A stretch of 58,604 nucleotides of DNA, taken from contig NZ_AP025023.1 in the NCBI RefSeq assembly GCF_019977735.1, positions 1 through 58,604 on the forward strand. Direction: 5' to 3'. The notes under the pieces were generated by a model, which saw only the letters and a list, made by a program, of their open reading frames with translations, ran no database searches and was not told the origin of the DNA. Positions 7,046 through 16,200 of this stretch are shown here, piece by piece. The stretch comes from Calothrix sp. PCC 7716 (GTDB taxonomy: Bacteria; Cyanobacteriota; Cyanobacteriia; Cyanobacteriales; Nostocaceae). The position numbers and the translations under genes were made by a program. How positions within the stretch are numbered: the stretch's first letter is position 1; each line of letters starts with the position of its first letter.

Positions 7046-8644
7046 CTACCTAACATTCTTCAAACTTTCCACACTACTGCTGAACATGTCAGCAAATATA
7101 CTCATCACTGTTCTATCCCTAATCTTGATATTGGTATTAATTCCCATCCCCGACTGCAACGCGATATTACGTCCATTTACGTTTAGCTGCTGACTATCGA
7201 GTTCCACCTTCGCAGGGAATCTGTAGAATGGGTATATTTGGTCGGGTGGTAGTGCATCCGAACCTATCGACACCAGCTTACCTTTGATATCTCCAAATTC
7301 ACTAAATGGGAACGAGTCAATACGCACATCAACAGTCATTCCCTCTTTAACAAACCCAATATCTTTGTTGGTGATATAAACTTTAGCAATTAGTTTATCG
7401 GTGGGGACTATCTTTAATATTGGTTCGGTTGATGATGCAACAAACCCTGGTGTGTGTGCTTTTAATTCAAATACCTTACCAGCAACAGGCGCCTTAATCT
7501 CCTGATACTTCAAATTCATCTTAGTTTGACTAATCTGGGAGTCAGTTTCAGCAATTTTTTTATTATTTTCGACAATTGCTTTCGTTAATTGACTATCAAT
7601 TTCTGCAATGCGTTTATTATTATCAGCTATTTTATCAAGCCAATCTTTACGAGAAACTGCAACAGTATTCTGTAATTTAGCTTGTCCACCTGCTATTTCT
7701 GCTCTAATACGCGCTTTTTCTTGTGTTAATTGGTCAAGCTGGGATTGTGCATTACGTACCTCTTCTTGTTGTTTAAGTAATTGAATCTGGGATATTGCCC
7801 CCTGTTTTGCTAATCCAGTAATATTATTAAGAATACCCTGATTCATTTTAAGGGTATCTTTGGTTGAGGCAATTTTAATATCTGTTTGTTCAACTTGGCG
7901 TTTGAGTTGTTCAATTTCTGATTGTGATGCAGTAACGCGCGCATCTAGTTCAATTTGATTCGATGCAATTCTTTCTCGTTGGTCAATAGATAGTTTACCT
8001 GTGGAACCACCATCAAAGTGGGTACGATACATTTGATTTTCTGCCACCAATGCTGCACGACTTTTAGTTAAGTCTATCATTGATGCAGGTACTTGTAATG
8101 AGGTAACATCAAAAAGAGCGCCGCGTAATTGTGAAGTATAAAAGTTATTTTCCTGTACAAGAGAAGCACGAACTTTTTGTAATGATTCTAGTTGAGCTTT
8201 GGCGGTAGTATTATCAAAAGTAATGAGGCGTTCTCCCTCTTTTACTACAGTACCATCTTTAACGTGAATATCTTTGACTACTCCACCCACTGGTGCTTGT
8301 ACATCTTTAGTGGCGCCGCTTGCTTCGAGTTTACCAGTTGCGGATACAGCTTCCTCGATTTTAGCAATGTTAGCCCAAATAATTGTACCAGTAGTAGCCA
8401 ACATCAATCCCCATAATATTGCCCTTGACCACTTTCTTGGTTGTTTTAATATTACTGGTTGTTCAAACTTGGGAATATATCTAGGTGCATGGTTAGGTGG
8501 TTTGGGTTGAATTTCTTCTGATGGTTGTGATACAAGCTTTTCTAATTGTTCTCTTGAAACTGCCGATGGTATTTGAGGTTTTCCATTATCGTTATGACCA
8601 TTACCATTATCAGAATAGCTGCCATTACCATTATTATTATTCAT
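7046..8644 (-). CDS. HlyD-family type I secretion periplasmic adaptor
   Basis: 532 residues. The N-terminus is a low-complexity Asn/Gly/Asp stretch, then a proline-rich cytoplasmic segment. A single membrane segment follows at about 73-92 (ILWGLMLATTGTIIWANIA). A split lipoyl/barrel-sandwich domain starts with GKLEASGATKDVQAPVGGVV and VKDGTVVKEGERLITFD. A long alpha-helical hairpin (about 155-395) has clear coiled-coil periodicity, with TDSQISQTKMN and EIDSQLTKA-type repeats. The second lipoyl half is IKAPVAGKVFELKAHTPG, and a beta-barrel domain ends the protein. It bridges the inner-membrane ABC exporter and an outer-membrane channel, which is not encoded on this plasmid (a chromosomal TolC-like protein is expected). 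It is the last gene of the secretion run and is separated from the ABC gene by an oppositely oriented S23 gene. Confidence 0.9.
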   Translation of the reverse strand: MNNNNGNGSYSDNGNGHNDNGKPQIPSAVSREQLEKLVSQPSEEIQPKPPNHAPRYIPKFEQPVILKQPRKWSRAILWGLMLATTGTIIWANIAKIEEAVSATGKLEASGATKDVQAPVGGVVKDIHVKDGTVVKEGERLITFDNTTAKAQLESLQKVRASLVQENNFYTSQLRGALFDVTSLQVPASMIDLTKSRAALVAENQMYRTHFDGGSTGKLSIDQRERIASNQIELDARVTASQSEIEQLKRQVEQTDIKIASTKDTLKMNQGILNNITGLAKQGAISQIQLLKQQEEVRNAQSQLDQLTQEKARIRAEIAGGQAKLQNTVAVSRKDWLDKIADNNKRIAEIDSQLTKAIVENNKKIAETDSQISQTKMNLKYQEIKAPVAGKVFELKAHTPGFVASSTEPILKIVPTDKLIAKVYITNKDIGFVKEGMTVDVRIDSFPFSEFGDIKGKLVSIGSDALPPDQIYPFYRFPAKVELDSQQLNVNGRNIALQSGMGINTNIKIRDRTVMSIFADMFSSSVESLKNVR

Positions 8645-8649
8645 ATGTT

Positions 8650-8690
8650 TTTAGCGATTAGCTGTTAGCTGTTAGCTTGAAAGTAAATAT
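8650..8690. repeat. TTAGC-type short tandem repeats upstream of the HlyD gene
   Basis: Copies of TTAGC spaced 6-8 bases (TTAGCGATTAGCTGTTAGC, then TGTTAGC) precede the adaptor start on the plus strand. Similar strings recur at 9165-9195 and 13,008-13,045, on the far side of the S23 gene and upstream of ppiC. They are cyanobacterial short-tandem-repeat-like sequences and might mark the ends of an inserted segment. Confidence 0.5.
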
Positions 8691-8726
8691 TTGAGATTAA
8701 ATTCAATAAACAATATGTTTGATATA

Positions 8727-8755
8727 TTGCTTATCAATGAAATTATTAGTATAAT
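8727..8755 (+). promoter_or_regulatory. Sigma-70-like promoter for the S23 gene
   Basis: TTGCTT (8727-8732) and TATAAT (8750-8755) are 17 bp apart and 46 bp before the S23 ATG. The -10 box is consensus and the -35 box matches at four of six positions. Confidence 0.4.
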
Positions 8756-8800
8756 TATATTGAATCAATTACCTAATAATATTGCTGCATAATTGTTTGT

Positions 8801-9181
8801 ATGAAAGATTTTAAAGACTTAAAGGTTTGGCAAAAAAGTCATAAACTAGTTCTCAGTGTGTATGAAGTAACCGCCAATTTTCCAAAATATGAATTATACG
8901 GTTTAACTAGTCAAATGCGACGTGCATCCGCCTCTATTCCTACTAATATAGCTGAAGGCTGTGGGAGGGGAAGTGATGCCGATTTTGCTCGCTTTCTTCA
9001 AATGGCGATGGGGTCGGGTAGCGAATTGGAATATCAACTTATACTTGTACATGATTTAGGTTTTATTGATAAACTACAATACGATAAATTGAGTAATGAA
9101 CTAATCGAAACTAAGCGTATGCTTAATTCTTTTCTTCAAACACTTAAAGGAAATCCAACACAGCAAAAAGCTAAAAGCTAA
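8801..9181 (+). CDS. Four-helix bundle protein, S23/IVP family
   Basis: 126 residues, full length for the family first seen as open frames in intervening sequences of 23S rRNA. Diagnostic strings are FKDLKVWQKSHKLVLSVYE at the N-terminus, GLTSQMRRASASIPTNIAEG in the middle, and FLQMAMGSGSELEYQLILVHDLG. The family is small, all-helical and pentameric; its cellular role is not established. Here it lies between the ABC exporter and adaptor genes on the opposite strand, so it interrupts the secretion operon. It ends 10 bp before the ABC stop codon, in convergent orientation. Degenerate TTAGC repeats flank it on both sides, and S23 genes are often found as sporadic insertions. It probably arrived as a cassette and has no direct role in secretion. 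Confidence 0.85.
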   Translation: MKDFKDLKVWQKSHKLVLSVYEVTANFPKYELYGLTSQMRRASASIPTNIAEGCGRGSDADFARFLQMAMGSGSELEYQLILVHDLGFIDKLQYDKLSNELIETKRMLNSFLQTLKGNPTQQKAKS

Positions 9182-9195
9182 TTGCTAAAAGCTAG
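9165..9195. repeat. AGCTAAAAGCTAA-type short repeats between S23 and ABC genes
   Basis: AGCTAAAAGCTAATTGCTAAAAGCTAG-like direct repeats, given here only in outline (units AAAGCTA), cover the S23 stop and run into the ABC stop codon. They match in character the TTAGC repeats at 8650-8690 in inverse orientation. Confidence 0.45.
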
Positions 9196-12100
9196 CCGCC
9201 AGATGCTTCCTGCTGTTGGTACAGGCAATAATAAAGACCTTTCATTGCCATTAGTTCATTGTGTGTACCTTGCTCTGCTACCTTCCCTTGACTCATCATC
9301 AGAATAATGTCAGCATTTTTAATAGTTGCGAGACGGTGCGTAATGAATAGTACTGTCCGACCTTTAAATACAGCTTGTAGGTTTGAACAAACTTGTCGTT
9401 CGGTAGCATAATCAAGTGCGCTGGTTGCTTCGTCCATAATTAATAAGGGTGGATTTTGCAGTACCGTGCGCGCGATTGCCATTCTTTGCCGTTGTCCACC
9501 AGATAATGCTGAACCTCTTTCACCAACGCGCGTGTTATAACCGTTGGGCAGGTTCATGATAAAGTCGTGGGCACAAGCAATTTTGGCTGCTTCCACTATT
9601 TCTTCTGGGGTAGCATCGGGCATTGTTAAAGCGATATTTTCCTGTACGGTACAGTCAAATAAGAGAGTATCTTGCAGTACCATCCCAATTTGTTGACGCA
9701 GCGAGTACAATTCAACTTTGCTAATGTCGTACCCATCGATGAGAATTCTTCCTGCATCGAGTTCGTATAGTCGGGGAATTAGTTTAGTAAGAGTACTTTT
9801 TCCGGCGCCACTTTGTCCCACAACACCAACAAACGCACCCTTGGGAATTTCTATTGATACACTATTTAATTGTGGGTTGGGGGATTTAGCAAATGAGAAG
9901 GTGACGTTTTCATATTTGACTTGTCCTTTAATTGCTGGCATTGGTATATTATTTCTACCAGCTAGTTCGCTTTCTTGGGGGGTGTCTAATATATCAGCTA
10001 ATCGTTCCAATGATAATGCAGTTTCTTGGAAGTTCTGCCACAGTTGGATTAATCGTAATAGTGGACTAGTTACATAACCAGCGATAATTCTAAATGCGAT
10101 TAATTCCCCTAGCGTGATTTCTTGTTGCAAAACAAGATAGGCGCCTACCCATAATAATAGTAAGCTGGATAATTTGTTGAGGAAGTTAGATAATGAACCT
10201 GCTGTATTGGATGTGAGTACATTATCAAAACTGGCACTGATATATTTACCATAGCGTTTTTGCCACTGCCACCTTGAATTTAGTTCAATATTCTGTGCTT
10301 TGACTGTTTGGATACCAGATACTACTTCAACTAAATAGGATTGAGTTTCCGCATTACGTTCAGCTTTAGTACGAGTTTGATTGCGAATAATTGGAGCAAA
10401 TATAAACGTCAATAAAGCGAATAATGGTACAGTTGCTAATGCTACAATTGTGAGTAACCAACTGTAAAATATCATCACTACAATATAGATTACCGAGAAT
10501 ATAGCATCCAACACGACAGTGAGTGCTGTACCTGTGAGGAATGAGCGTATATTCTCTAATTCGTTAATCCTTGATGATATTTCTCCTACTGGACGCTTTT
10601 CAAAGTAGCGTAGCGGTAATCTTAACAAGTGGTCGATAACTTCACTACCTAACGATAAATCAATCCGGTTGGTAGTATCTACAAATAAATTAGTACGCAA
10701 CCAAGTGATTACCCCTTCAATGATTGCCATTGCTATCAACACAAATCCCAACACGTTGAGTGTGTTGACACCATTTTGGATAATTACTTTATCAATAATT
10801 ACTTGAGTAACGAGTGGGTTAGCAAGTCCTAATAATTGTACAAATAATGATGCAATAAATACTTCGATTAATACAGTTTTATGTTTCTTGATTGCCGGGA
10901 GAAACCAACTTAGATTAAATCGCTTCTTGGGTGTTTCTGGTGTTGATTGTACAAGGAGTACTTGTCCTTCTTCACCCCAGATATCGATAAAAGCAGCAGG
11001 CTTTTTACGAACGATACCCTGTTCGGGGATAGCGAGTACTAATTCTTTTTCGGTAGCATGGTAAAGAATTGCAAAAGTGTCTTGCCAAGGAATTAATACT
11101 GGTGTAGGTAATTTAGATACTGCAACTGCTGGTACTTCTACTAGTTGTACTTTCAACCCCATCAATTCGGCAATGGCGCCACACAATTCAATTGATATTT
11201 TACCAGTTCGTTGATAATTACTATCGAGCGCGCGTTTGAGTACATCTCGCTTATATGGAATGTTAAAAAATATTGCTAACATTTTGAAAATAGCGAGTAT
11301 TGCATCAACTGGTCCTCGACCATGAATGTAGGGATATTTAGTTTGTTGCTTGTTGCTTGATTCTTCTGCTACTTCTGGTTTTTCTGGTGCAAAAGGTACA
11401 CTATCATAATGATTAGAAGAGGAGGGGGAGAGTGGGAGAGTGGGAGAGTGGGGGATTTCTGAAAATGATAATGTGGGGTCGGTAAACCCGATAAGACGTA
11501 ATCCCTTGGGATTTTCTACTTTAATATAAGTTGTTGATTCGTCCTTGCTCTGATTCCCCCCCTCTCCCCCTCTCCCTATCCCCCCCTCCAAGGAGAGGAC
11601 GCTACCAACAGGATAGTTACTACCTTCACTGCTAACGAACCATAGTAGATTTGGGTCGATTTGATTTAGTGGGGTTTTACCTGATGGTAAGTTTAGGATG
11701 GTAGCATGATTTAATGCTTTGGTTGCTAATTCTTTTAAGTCATGAACAACCTTACCCCGGCGATTAAGTTCGGCGCCTATTAAGTCGAATATTTCTATTA
11801 AATTTATTTGGTTACGGAAGTATGTAGCTATGTGGGGCTGTTTATTTAATAATTCAATAAAATCAGATACTTTGAGAGTGAGGCAGACTGATTCACCTGA
11901 TGAAATGGCAGTTTCACATGCTACATTTCTGATAATACTAGTTACACCAATTATTGCACCTGATTTGAGTCGAGACAATGTTTGTGGCGCCTCTATACTG
12001 GGTGCATATCCCAATAAGCGTGCTTTTCCTGAAAATAAAATAGCTATTCGTGCAGGCAGGTTATCTTTAACTAAAATGGCTTGCCCCATCCGATAGCGTA

Positions 12101-12206
12101 GTGGTTCAATTAAATTTACAATTAGCTCAAGTACCGTTGGTTCGAGCTTGTCAAACGGTGGGATTTTGGCTAGGAATTCGTAGTAGATGCTAGTACTAAT
12201 TGTCAT
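9192..12206 (-). CDS. Type I secretion ABC exporter with cNMP-binding and C39-like domains
   Basis: 1,004 residues, long for a type I exporter. Order of parts: a cyclic-nucleotide-binding-like domain (about 12-135, with ILFSGKARLLGY and ETAISSGESVCLTL); a linker (about 200-285) with SLEGGIGRGGEGG and IPHSPTLPLSPSS, encoded by purine- and pyrimidine-rich repeats; a C39-peptidase-like domain (about 295-430) lacking the Cys and His expected for processing, so probably a docking domain; six-helix exporter domain (about 440-720); nucleotide-binding domain with GQSGAGKST, LSGGQRQRMAIA, LLIMDEATSALD and FITHRLA. It energises export of an unfolded substrate, most likely the giant protein encoded upstream. 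It overlaps the ppiC stop by ATGA, so they are translationally coupled. HetC-like cyanobacterial exporters share this plan. Confidence 0.92.
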   Translation of the reverse strand: MTISTSIYYEFLAKIPPFDKLEPTVLELIVNLIEPLRYRMGQAILVKDNLPARIAILFSGKARLLGYAPSIEAPQTLSRLKSGAIIGVTSIIRNVACETAISSGESVCLTLKVSDFIELLNKQPHIATYFRNQINLIEIFDLIGAELNRRGKVVHDLKELATKALNHATILNLPSGKTPLNQIDPNLLWFVSSEGSNYPVGSVLSLEGGIGRGGEGGNQSKDESTTYIKVENPKGLRLIGFTDPTLSFSEIPHSPTLPLSPSSSNHYDSVPFAPEKPEVAEESSNKQQTKYPYIHGRGPVDAILAIFKMLAIFFNIPYKRDVLKRALDSNYQRTGKISIELCGAIAELMGLKVQLVEVPAVAVSKLPTPVLIPWQDTFAILYHATEKELVLAIPEQGIVRKKPAAFIDIWGEEGQVLLVQSTPETPKKRFNLSWFLPAIKKHKTVLIEVFIASLFVQLLGLANPLVTQVIIDKVIIQNGVNTLNVLGFVLIAMAIIEGVITWLRTNLFVDTTNRIDLSLGSEVIDHLLRLPLRYFEKRPVGEISSRINELENIRSFLTGTALTVVLDAIFSVIYIVVMIFYSWLLTIVALATVPLFALLTFIFAPIIRNQTRTKAERNAETQSYLVEVVSGIQTVKAQNIELNSRWQWQKRYGKYISASFDNVLTSNTAGSLSNFLNKLSSLLLLWVGAYLVLQQEITLGELIAFRIIAGYVTSPLLRLIQLWQNFQETALSLERLADILDTPQESELAGRNNIPMPAIKGQVKYENVTFSFAKSPNPQLNSVSIEIPKGAFVGVVGQSGAGKSTLTKLIPRLYELDAGRILIDGYDISKVELYSLRQQIGMVLQDTLLFDCTVQENIALTMPDATPEEIVEAAKIACAHDFIMNLPNGYNTRVGERGSALSGGQRQRMAIARTVLQNPPLLIMDEATSALDYATERQVCSNLQAVFKGRTVLFITHRLATIKNADIILMMSQGKVAEQGTHNELMAMKGLYYCLYQQQEASGG
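11418..11590. repeat. Paired inverted GGGAGA-type repeats inside the ABC gene
   Basis: The plus strand has GGAGGGGGAGAGTGGGAGAG-type repeats (three GAGAGTGG units, 11,420-11,455). About 100 bp later it has pyrimidine repeats (CCCTCTCC units, 11,555-11,590). Tandem arms in opposite orientation resemble the intergenic elements at 1.8-3.0 kb. They encode the variable linker between the cNMP-like and C39-like domains. Confidence 0.55.
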
Positions 12207-12976
12207 GACATTACTAAAGCTGGTGTTGATGATGGAATAGCGGGATTGTCATTAACAAGAGAAATTGGTGTTTGTTGAATTTGTTCAGCTAACCACTGTT
12301 CAAATAAATGGTTGAGGAGTGTGGCTTTCATTGCATCATCTAGCTGTGCTGGAATTAATTTTTCTAGGCGTACAATTACGTACCAGTTTTCCAGTTTCAT
12401 TGGTGGTAACACTTGTCCTGGTTTAGATGTACCCAATTTCTGTGCTATGGCTGGATGGGCTTGGGATATTGGGACAGGACCAATCAATCCACCTGTTTGT
12501 GCTTCTTGCCCAAGTGAATATTCTTTTGCACAGTCAGCGAATGTGGAGTCTCCATCTTGAATGCGGAAGAATAACTCTTGTGCAATCTCAAAGTTGTCAC
12601 TGCGGAGAAGAGAGTATACAACTTTATCAAGCTGGGATTTACATTGGAGGAAATATTGTTCGAGCTTGTTACCCCAAGTTGCTTGCTTAAATTTTTCTAC
12701 CCGCAATTCCCTTGTGGCGATGGCTTCTAATTGTTGAGGCGTGATACAAAGTTGTTGTTGTGCCGCTGTTATAGCTTCAGTTGTAGTAAGCTTGTGATGT
12801 TGAAAAAATTGTTCTATTGTTGTGGCTTTCTCTTCGGGAGTTAATTCGATGGTCGCAATAGCTTCATCGATAATTACTTCACGTTGGAGTACATGTAATA
12901 TTTTATGCCCAGCAAGTAATTGCGGTAATTCTGCTGGTTGTATCTTTTTATTGCCAATTTGGATAACGGAAGCCAT
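12203..12976 (-). CDS. PpiC-type peptidyl-prolyl isomerase of the secretion operon
   Basis: 257 residues, no signal peptide. The N-terminal two thirds are helical in the manner of SurA/PpiC chaperone domains (EVIIDEAIATIELTPEEKATTIEQFF, ITPQQLEAIATRELRVEKFK). A parvulin domain sits at about 140-225: ADCAKEYSLGQEAQTGGLIGPVP, KPGQVLPPMKLENWYVIVRLEKL. The gene lies between the giant gene and the ABC exporter and overlaps the latter by 4 bp. Similar PpiC-like proteins accompany type I exporters in cyanobacteria. Because it lacks a signal peptide it probably acts in the cytoplasm, perhaps keeping the giant substrate export-competent; that role is inference. TTAGC-type repeats lie just upstream (13,008-13,045). 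Confidence 0.85.
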   Translation of the reverse strand: MASVIQIGNKKIQPAELPQLLAGHKILHVLQREVIIDEAIATIELTPEEKATTIEQFFQHHKLTTTEAITAAQQQLCITPQQLEAIATRELRVEKFKQATWGNKLEQYFLQCKSQLDKVVYSLLRSDNFEIAQELFFRIQDGDSTFADCAKEYSLGQEAQTGGLIGPVPISQAHPAIAQKLGTSKPGQVLPPMKLENWYVIVRLEKLIPAQLDDAMKATLLNHLFEQWLAEQIQQTPISLVNDNPAIPSSTPALVMS

Positions 12977-13007
12977 AGCGAGTGGTAAAGCACCTTGTTC
13001 GGTAGGA

Positions 13008-13045
13008 AGTTAGCGGTTAGCTAATAGCTAATAGCCAATAGCTTC
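13008..13045. repeat. TTAGC/GCTAATAGC short repeats upstream of ppiC
   Basis: AGTTAGCGGTTAGC followed by GCTAATAGCTAATAGCC; this is the third cluster of the 6-8 base repeat also seen beside the S23 gene. Confidence 0.45.
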
Positions 13046-13165
13046 TTAACCTCCCGCATCATGGCTCAAGTAAAGTATTAATGGCAACAGCGACCATACT
13101 TATTTAAGTAGTGAGGATAACTTTAGTATTTGCGTGTTAATACAGGAACTAAACTTTTAATTAAA

Positions 13166-13215
13166 AGCAAGAATACTAGTCTTCGATTAATTAATTGAAG
13201 ACTAGCATTCTTGCT
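13166..13215 (-). terminator. Long hairpin between the giant gene and ppiC
   Basis: Arms of 19 bp (13,166-13,184 and 13,197-13,215) match with one G-T-type mismatch around a 12-base AT-rich loop; the ends read AGCAAGAAT and ATTCTTGCT. It starts 21 bp past the giant gene's stop codon. On the minus strand the hairpin is followed by TTTTAATTAAAAG, so it could be a terminator or a processing site that separates giant-gene expression from that of the exporter genes. Confidence 0.55.
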
Positions 13216-13236
13216 ACTTGGCGTTGTAATGCTTGT

Positions 13237-16200
13237 TTATTTGCCTTGATTCAATGGAACGCGCACTTGTGTGGTAGAGATAGTAACGTTACCAGCGCTA
13301 TCGGTTGCACTGTAGGTCAAGGTGTAGATACGAGCGCTACCATTGCCTGAACGTTCCGCGCGTAGGAAGATGCGTCCATCTGGTCTAATTTCGATATCAC
13401 CAGTGGTATTGCCATCACCTGAACCATTAGTAGGTTCGTTGCTAGTAATTGATAGGAGTCGAACGGTGGGGTTAGCATCAAAGTCATCGCGAACATTGAC
13501 GTTAACCTTAACTTCAACCATTTTGTGGTTAGGTGGCCACAATTCGCCAGGTACGGCAGCAACAGTCAATGTTGGCGACTCATCATCATCGATAATGGTA
13601 CCTACACCTTGATTATCAGTAATGTTGGCGTTGATGGCTTCGCTGAGGTTGATGAAGAAGTTTTCGTTCTGTTCGTCTAATCTATCACCAATTATTTGTA
13701 CTGATACTGTTTTGGTGGTTTCCCCGGCTGCGAAGGTGAGGATACCGTTTGTTGCTGTATAATCACTTCCGGCTGTTGCAGTGCCGTTGGCGGTAGCATA
13801 TTTGACGCTGATTGGTTTTTGGCTTGGCGCCGAGAGGCTAACGGTAAAGTTGAGTATTTGTGTACCGTTATGTCCTTCGGTAATGGTTCTATCGTTGATT
13901 GTAATGGCTGGTGGTGCGTCGTTATCAATGATAGTAGTCATACCAGACGCTTTTGTGATGGTAGCGTTGGTGGCGCCATCTAGTTTCAGGGAGAAGTTTT
14001 CGTCAAACTCGTCGATGCTATCACCAAGTACTTGGACTGTTATTGTTTTGGTGGTTTCTCCTGGTGTAAAGGTCAATTTACCGTTAGTTGCGATGTAGTC
14101 AGTACCCGCAGTCGCAGTACCATCGACCGTAGTGTAATCTACTGTGACTGGTTTACCGGAAGCTGTGTTGAGACTGACAGTGTAGGTTACAGCCATCATG
14201 CCGTTGTCGCCTTCGGTGATAGTTCTATCGTTAATTGTGAGTGTCGGCGCCTCATCGTTATCTAAGATTGTACCTACACCACTAGTAGGAGCGATAGTAG
14301 CATTTGTTGAATCGCTCAAGTTGAGGAAGAAGGTTTCGTCAAACTCGTCCAAGGTATCGCCAAGTATCTGTACTGTAACAGTTTTGGTTGTCTCACCTGG
14401 AGCAAAAGTGATGGCGCCACTTGTTGCAGTGTAGTCAGTACCAGCGATTGCTGTACCATCGGCTGTTGCATATTTAACTGAGATTGGTTTAGCGCTGGCT
14501 GCTGACAAGCTAACGGTAAAGGTGGCAATTTGTGTGCCGTTATCCCCTTCAGTAATCGTTCTATCGTTAATTGCGAGCGTCGGCGCCTCATCGTTATCTA
14601 CGATAGTGCCTATACCAGTTGTCGTGGCGATAGTAGCATTCGTTGCATCGCTCAAATTGAGGAAGAAGGTTTCGTCAAATTCGTCTAATGTGTCACCAAG
14701 CACCTGTACTGCGATGGTTTTGGTTGTTTCACCAGGGGCAAATGTAACTGTACCGTTAGTGGCGATGTAGTCAGAACCCGCAGTTGCTGTACCATCGGCA
14801 GTAGCGTATTTAACGCTGATTGGTTTGCCACTTGGTGCAGAAAGATTAACGGTGTAAGTGATGATTGATGTGCCGTTATCCCCTTCGGTTATAGTTCTAT
14901 CGTTAATTGCGAGTGTTGGCGCCTCGTCGTTATCTAAGATTGTACCTACACCAGTAGTCTTATCGATAGTAGCGTTTGTTGCATCGCTTAGGTTGAGGAA
15001 GAAGGTTTCATCAAACTCATCTAATGTGTCGCCAAGTACCTGTACTGTAACAGTTTTGCTTATTTCACCTGGGGCAAAAGTAATGGCGCCAATTGTTGCT
15101 GTGTAGTCAGTACCAGCAAGTGCCGTACTATCAGCAGTAGCATATTTAACAGTAATTGGTTTAGCGCTGGCTGCTGATAAGCTAACTGTGAAGGTAGCAA
15201 TTTGTGTACCGTTATCGCCTTCGGTAATGGTTCTATCACTTATAGCGAGTGTTGGCGCCTCATCGTTATCTAAGATAGTACCTACACCAGTCGTTTTAGC
15301 GATAGTAGCATTTGTTGCATCACTCAAGTTGAGGAAGAAGGTTTCATCAAATTCGTCTATGGTATCGCCAATTAGTTGTACAGTTATAGTCTTGCTGATT
15401 TCCCCACTTGCGAAGGTAATTGTACCGTTGGTGGCGGTATAATCGCTGCCTGAAGTTGCTGTACCATCTGCGGTAGAGTAGTTGGCGGTTACGGTACGTA
15501 AGCTAGCTTCACTCAAGCTGGCAGTAAATACAGCGTATTTGTAACCGTTGTCTCCTTCGATAATTGAGATATCGCCTGCGGTCATTGTGGGTGGTTTCTT
15601 CACCGTGACGTTCATTGTGTCGTTGGAAACGGCGCCCGAATTATCTGTAATGGTGAGGGTAACAGTGTATTCGCCATCTAGTGTGTATGTATGAGATGGG
15701 TTGAGGACACCTGTTACGGTGTTACCATCACCAAAGTTCCACTCGATTGTGTGGGTATCTAATATACCTGGGTCGGTAAATTGTCCGTCGAAGACCACTA
15801 GCTCGTTTTGGTACATGATTTGATTTGCACCAGCGTCTACTGTGGCTGCGACGTTACTCACCTTTGTGGTCAGGGTTTGAGTTGTGGAGGCGCCGAAGTC
15901 GTCAGTAACAGTAAGGGTAACTGTATAATTACCATTGTCTAGGAATGTGTGGTTAACATTTTTACCTTGCACAGGGTCGGAACCATCACCGAAGTTCCAA
16001 GTGTAGGTCAATGTGTCGTTACCTGGGTCAATTGCCTCTGCGCTAAATGTTGCTGGTGTACCTTCTTCTACTTCGGTTGTACCCGTGAGTTGGGTAATTG
16101 TTGGTGCGACGTTGTTGACAGTGACAGTAAGGGTATCGGTCTCTGAAGCACCTGCATTATCAGTAACGGTCATGGTGACGGTGTAGATACCGTTATTGCC

